Shown here: piece after piece, positions 13,401-16,148 of the stretch
Layout of the letters: each line of letters opens with the position of its first letter
Numbering within the stretch: position 1 is the stretch's first letter
Assembly (NCBI GenBank): GCA_013695005.1
Contig: JACDBJ010000590.1
Location: 1-16,148, forward strand
Source: Pseudonocardiales bacterium
GTDB taxonomy: Bacteria > Actinomycetota > Actinomycetes > Mycobacteriales > Pseudonocardiaceae
Length of the DNA: 16,148 bases
Reading direction: 5' to 3'
The notes under the pieces: generated by a model
The model's input: only the letters and a program-made list of their open reading frames with translations
Databases searched by the model: none
What the model was told of the DNA's origin: nothing
Made by a program: the position numbers and the translations under genes

Positions 13401-13406
13401 CACAAT
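13401..13406 (+). promoter_or_regulatory. Candidate -10 box of the DUF3027 gene (leaderless)
   Basis: CACAAT resembles TANNNT except for its first base and ends 6 bases before GTG 13413. No Shine-Dalgarno is present in the 26-base gap to the divergent gene. A 7-bp inverted repeat, AGGCGTG (13409-13415) with CACGCCT (13424-13430), begins here and spans the start codon. Confidence 0.35.
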
Positions 13407-13412
13407 TCAGGC

Positions 13413-14495
13413 GTGGTCGACCTCACGCCTGACACCTCTGCCGAGGTTGCCCTTGCCGCGTCCCCGGACGCAGCCCCCGACGCGTCCTCGGAGATCGCCC
13501 CTGACGTGCCGCCCGTGGCCGACCCCCGGCTCGTCGCCGCGGCCGAGCAGGCGCGCGAGGCGGCGCTGGCCGAGACCGAGGGCGACCCGGTCGGCCAGCA
13601 CATCGACACCCAGGTCGAGGACGACGGATCGGTAACCCACTTCTTCGCTGCCGAGCTGACCGGATACCGCGGCTGGCGATGGGCGGTGACCGTCGCACAC
13701 GCTGGGCCGGACACCCCGGTGACCGTCAGCGAGGTGGTGCTGCTGCCCGGGCCGGATGCGCTGGTGGCGCCGGCGTGGCTGCCATGGCAGGAACGAGTAC
13801 GCGCCGGCGACCTCGGGGTCGGCGATCTGCTGCCCACCGAGCCCGACGACCCGCGGCTGGCCCCGGGCTACCTGGCCTCCGACGACCCTGCGGTCGAGGA
13901 GGTGGCACTCGAGGTCGGCCTCGGCCGGCGGCGGGTGCTCAGCCTGGACGGACGCCTCGACGCGGCGGTGCGGTGGTGGGCCGGCGAGCACGGGCCGGAT
14001 GCCGAGATGGCGCGGTCTGCCCCGGCGGCCTGTGGCACGTGCGGTTTCCTGCTGCCCCTGGCCGGGTCGATGCGCGGCGTGTTCGGTGTGTGCGGCAACG
14101 AGTACTCGCCCGCGGACGGCACCGTTGTCGGTGTCGAGTACGGCTGTGGCGCGCACTCCGACGTGGCTCCGGACCCGATCCCCGCGACGCCGGTCGCCGA
14201 GCTGATCTACGACGACGGGGTGGACGTCGAGACGGTCGACAACGCGGTCGCAGCTGACGCCGCAGATGATGTCGCGGCCGTCGATGAGACCGCCGTCGAG
14301 CCGGCCGATGAGATCGCGGTGGAGATCGCCGTCGAGCCAGTCGTGGATGAGCCCGGCGTCGAGCCTGCTGTCGAGACCGTCGACGATCCCGCCGTTGAGG
14401 CTGCAGTCGATGAGCCGGCCGTTGACGGCGCCGTCGATGAGACCGCCGACGACATCGGGGTCGACCCCGACCGGGAGACCGCGGACCGGGAGTGA
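13413..14495 (+). CDS. DUF3027 protein with Cys-rich centre and long acidic tail
   Basis: The protein has 360 residues. After an Ala/Pro/Asp-rich N-terminus comes the conserved block (GYRGWRWAVTVAHAG, VSEVVLLPGPDALVAPAWLP, GDLGVGDLLPTEPDDPRLAP) that I recognise as DUF3027. At about residues 205-250 lies CGTC, then Cys after 16 residues, Cys after 17 more and CGAH, a probable zinc-binding site. The last 90 or so residues are almost only Asp, Glu, Val, Ala and Pro, with no Lys. The function of the family is unknown to me. The start GTG 13413 (MVDLTPD) is chosen because the divergent glutaminyl cyclase starts at 13386 and a -10-like box precedes it; longer readings would run into that gene. The TGA overlaps the next gene's GTG (GTGA), so DUF3027 and the ATPase are coupled. 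Confidence 0.85.
   Translation: MVDLTPDTSAEVALAASPDAAPDASSEIAPDVPPVADPRLVAAAEQAREAALAETEGDPVGQHIDTQVEDDGSVTHFFAAELTGYRGWRWAVTVAHAGPDTPVTVSEVVLLPGPDALVAPAWLPWQERVRAGDLGVGDLLPTEPDDPRLAPGYLASDDPAVEEVALEVGLGRRRVLSLDGRLDAAVRWWAGEHGPDAEMARSAPAACGTCGFLLPLAGSMRGVFGVCGNEYSPADGTVVGVEYGCGAHSDVAPDPIPATPVAELIYDDGVDVETVDNAVAADAADDVAAVDETAVEPADEIAVEIAVEPVVDEPGVEPAVETVDDPAVEAAVDEPAVDGAVDETADDIGVDPDRETADRE
14217..14470 (+). repeat. Low-complexity acidic repeat region inside the DUF3027 gene
   Basis: This DNA is built from short degenerate units of the GTCGATGAG, GTCGAGCC and GCCGTC type, which encode DET/AVEP/VDEP-like runs. One 19-base string, GCCGTCGATGAGACCGCCG, occurs identically at 14277-14295 and 14430-14448. 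Such repeats expand and contract easily, so the tail length probably varies among relatives. The reverse strand is open too and would give an Ser/Ala/Thr repeat, but that is a by-product of composition. Confidence 0.6.
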
Positions 14496-16148
14496 CCGGC
14501 CCGGATCCTTTCGGTACCGCGGCGCTGCGGGCCAGCGTGCTCGCGTCCTGGGCGGACTCGCCCACCCGGTTCCGCGAGGACGCCAACGCCGAGGAAGACC
14601 TGCTGCTCGGCGGCTACGGCGACCGGTGGCTGGTCGAGCTCGCGCAGAACGCCGCGGATGCCGCTGGTCGCGCCGGCGTCCCCGGCCGGCTGTGGGTACG
14701 CCTCGACGGATCCGAGCTCCGGGTAGCGAACACCGGGGCGCCGCTGGACGCCGAGGGCGTCACCGCACTCGCGGCGCTGCGGGCGTCGGCCAAGCGCGAC
14801 TCCGAGGTCGAGGTCGTCGGCCGCTTCGGTGTCGGTTTCGCCGCAGTGCTGCCCGTGTCGGCCGAGCCCTCGATCGTCTCCCGCGGTGGCGGGGTCGCCT
14901 TCTCCGCGAGCCGCACCGCAACCGAGGTCGCTGCGCTGGCCGGCCCGTCAGCGGAGCTGGCCCGGCGGGAGGGGCAGCTGCCGGTGCTGCGGCTGGTGTG
15001 GCCGACGCCCGCGGGGGAGACGCCGCCGGAGGGTTACGACACCGAGGTTCGGCTGCCGCTGCGGCCGGAGGTCGACGGCGAGCGTCTGTTGTCCGACGCG
15101 CTGGCCAGCGCCGCCGACCTGCTACTCGCGCTGCCTGCGCTGATCGAGGTCCGCATCGGATCCACCTGCCTGGCGCGCCGAGACGATGCCGACGGCACGG
15201 TGCTCATCGACGGAGGACCCCAGGGCTCGCAGCGCTGGCTGCTGGTGCGGAGCAGCGGCGTGCACGCCGCCGCGGTGCTCGCCGGGACGGCCGTCGAGCA
15301 GCGGGACCGGACCGAGTGGACGGTGAGCTGGGCGCTGCCGCTGGCCGGCGACGACCCTGTTGATCGCGAGCCGGCGCCGCTGGTCGGTGAGGTGCTGCAC
15401 GCGCCGACGCCGAGCAACGAGCGGCTGTCGCTACCAGCCCGGCTGTTCGCCGCGATGCCGATGGAGCCGTCGCGGCGACGGTTTCGGCCCGGCCCGCTGG
15501 CCGACGCCGTGCTCGCCGCCGCTGGTGAGGCCTACGTGTCGCTGCTGCGCTCGCTGCCGGCCGAGCGGCGCAGGGCGCTGATCCCCGCGCCGGGCTTCCC
15601 GGCCTCGGAGCTGGACGGGCTGCTGCGCGAGGCGGTTGCCATCGCGCTCCGCGATGCGAAGTGGCTACCGGCAGCGGGCGGCGGCGAGCTCGCGCCTTCC
15701 GACGCCGTGCTGCTCGACCTGCCGGGGGCCGAGCTGCCTGAGCTGCTCGCCGATGTGGTCCCCGGGCTGCTGGCCGACGGGGCCGGGGCGCCCACGTCGT
15801 TGGTGGCGTTGGGCGTCCAACGGCTTGGTGCCTCGGAGCTGACCGAGCGACTCGCCGGGCTGGAGCGCCCGCCGGCATGGTGGCGGGAGGTGTACCAGGC
15901 GCTGGCACCCGCGGCGGACGTCGTGCCAGGGCTGACCGAGGAACTCGCGGCGCTGCCGGTGCCGCTCGTCGACGGGCGGGTGGTGACCGGTCCGGCGAGT
16001 GCGGTGTTCGCGGACGACGCGCCCGAATCGCGCAACTCGCCGGTCGGGAACGCGCAACTCGCGGGTGCGGAGCGCGCAACTCGCGGGAGGGTGCTCGGGG
16101 GGCTTGGGCTGCCCGGGTTGCGGGTCGTCCACCCCGACGCCATGCACC
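14492..16148 (+). CDS. GHKL (Hsp90/sacsin-type) ATPase, 3' end outside the window
   Basis: The frame opens with GTG 14492 (overlapping the DUF3027 stop) and stays open for 552 codons to the window edge. The N-terminal ATP site has the N-box ELAQNAADAA (Glu/Asn for Mg-ATP), a G1-like VANTGAPLD and the G2 glycine motif VVGRFGVGFAAVLPVS. This is the Hsp90/sacsin N-terminal type rather than a histidine kinase: there is no H-box or HAMP in the visible part. Such actinobacterial proteins are usually annotated as ATP-binding or molecular chaperone Hsp90-like. The segment NERLSLPARLFAAMPMEPSRRRF is also family-like. Its place directly after DUF3027, with translational coupling, suggests that the two work together. 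Near its visible end the frame contains three 22-bp repeats (16029-16094) that look inserted. The client is unknown. Confidence 0.8.
   Translation, partial: MTGPDPFGTAALRASVLASWADSPTRFREDANAEEDLLLGGYGDRWLVELAQNAADAAGRAGVPGRLWVRLDGSELRVANTGAPLDAEGVTALAALRASAKRDSEVEVVGRFGVGFAAVLPVSAEPSIVSRGGGVAFSASRTATEVAALAGPSAELARREGQLPVLRLVWPTPAGETPPEGYDTEVRLPLRPEVDGERLLSDALASAADLLLALPALIEVRIGSTCLARRDDADGTVLIDGGPQGSQRWLLVRSSGVHAAAVLAGTAVEQRDRTEWTVSWALPLAGDDPVDREPAPLVGEVLHAPTPSNERLSLPARLFAAMPMEPSRRRFRPGPLADAVLAAAGEAYVSLLRSLPAERRRALIPAPGFPASELDGLLREAVAIALRDAKWLPAAGGGELAPSDAVLLDLPGAELPELLADVVPGLLADGAGAPTSLVALGVQRLGASELTERLAGLERPPAWWREVYQALAPAADVVPGLTEELAALPVPLVDGRVVTGPASAVFADDAPESRNSPVGNAQLAGAERATRGRVLGGLGLPGLRVVHPDAMH
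16029..16094 (+). repeat. Three 22-bp direct repeats inside the ATPase ORF
   Basis: CGCGCAACTCGC occurs identically at 16029, 16051 and 16073, exactly 22 bases apart, followed by similar 10-base tails (CGGTCGGGAA, GGGTGCGGAG, GGGAGGGTGC). Since 22 is not a multiple of three, each unit is read in another frame (SRNSPVGN, AQLAGAE, RATRGRV), while three units together add 66 bases and keep the frame. The unit has no stop in any of the six frames. This looks like a dispersed non-coding repeat that has settled in a tolerant loop of the protein. I believe that GCGAGTTGCGCG-type strings recur in Pseudonocardiaceae genomes, but this is memory and unchecked. Confidence 0.8.

Noticed and set aside
14207..14455. 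Ser/Ala/Thr repeat protein on the minus strand
   Set aside because: Reverse reading of the acidic repeat tail of DUF3027; no start signals and no domain.
14266..15363. Plus-strand frame of 365 codons overlapping the ATPase gene
   Set aside because: Arg/Ala-rich, no motifs, out of frame with the GHKL ATPase, whose N-box and glycine motifs are clear in the GTG-initiated frame.
1..16148. CRISPR array, tRNA/rRNA, phage or insertion-sequence genes
   Set aside because: No regularly spaced repeat-spacer units, no tRNA-like cloverleaf noticed by eye, and no transposase, integrase or phage motif in any frame; the 22-bp repeats lack spacers and are only three.

Overview
This is a window from a very GC-rich actinobacterial chromosome, most likely a member of the Pseudonocardiaceae or a close relative (inference). 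The basis is strong G/C at third codon positions, GTG starts in about twelve of sixteen genes, several apparently leaderless promoters with a TANNNT -10 box, actinobacterial families (DUF2771, DUF3027), and gene neighbours (moaA/moaD, an extended cold-shock protein, an MFS protein plus DUF2771 lipoprotein) that I remember also lying close together in mycobacteria. No phage, plasmid, CRISPR, tRNA or rRNA signal was seen.

Positions 1-6185 are dominated by molybdenum biology. The 3' end of a CoxG-like gene is followed, convergently, by moaD and moaA (molybdopterin synthesis). After a divergently placed acyl-CoA dehydrogenase comes a four-gene operon: a small HTH-TOBE molybdate-responsive regulator, then modA, modB and modC (molybdate ABC importer). 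Regulator/modA and modB/modC overlap by GTGA. The modA/modB junction instead has a 94-bp spacer and three hairpins, one of them a perfect 15-bp stem inside the start of modB. Both convergent junctions in this part (CoxG/moaD and modC/trmO) hold copies of the same long palindromic repeat.

Positions 6270-8941 hold trmO (tRNA m6t6A methyltransferase), then about 800 bases of gene wreckage, then serS. The wreckage contains the C-terminal end of an amino-acid-kinase gene resembling molybdenum storage protein subunits (+ strand). Directly abutting it is a frameshifted, truncated gene of the cobalamin-independent methionine synthase-like family (- strand).

Positions 9132-10330 carry an extended cold-shock protein and a leaderless PIG-L/LmbE deacetylase. 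The latter converges on a three-gene minus-strand cluster (glutaminyl cyclase, MFS protein with a long proline-rich N-terminus, DUF2771 lipoprotein); the facing stop codons share one CTAG.

Positions 13413-16148 carry a DUF3027 gene with a Cys-rich centre and a long acidic tail. It overlaps by GTGA a large GHKL/Hsp90-sacsin-type ATPase gene that runs off the window. Near the end of that ORF are three 22-bp direct repeats, each read in a different frame, which look like an in-frame insertion of a dispersed repeat. I see no clearly new multi-gene system. The best leads are the two repeat families, the structured modA/modB junction, the decayed storage-protein/MetE-like remnants, and the coupled DUF3027-ATPase pair.
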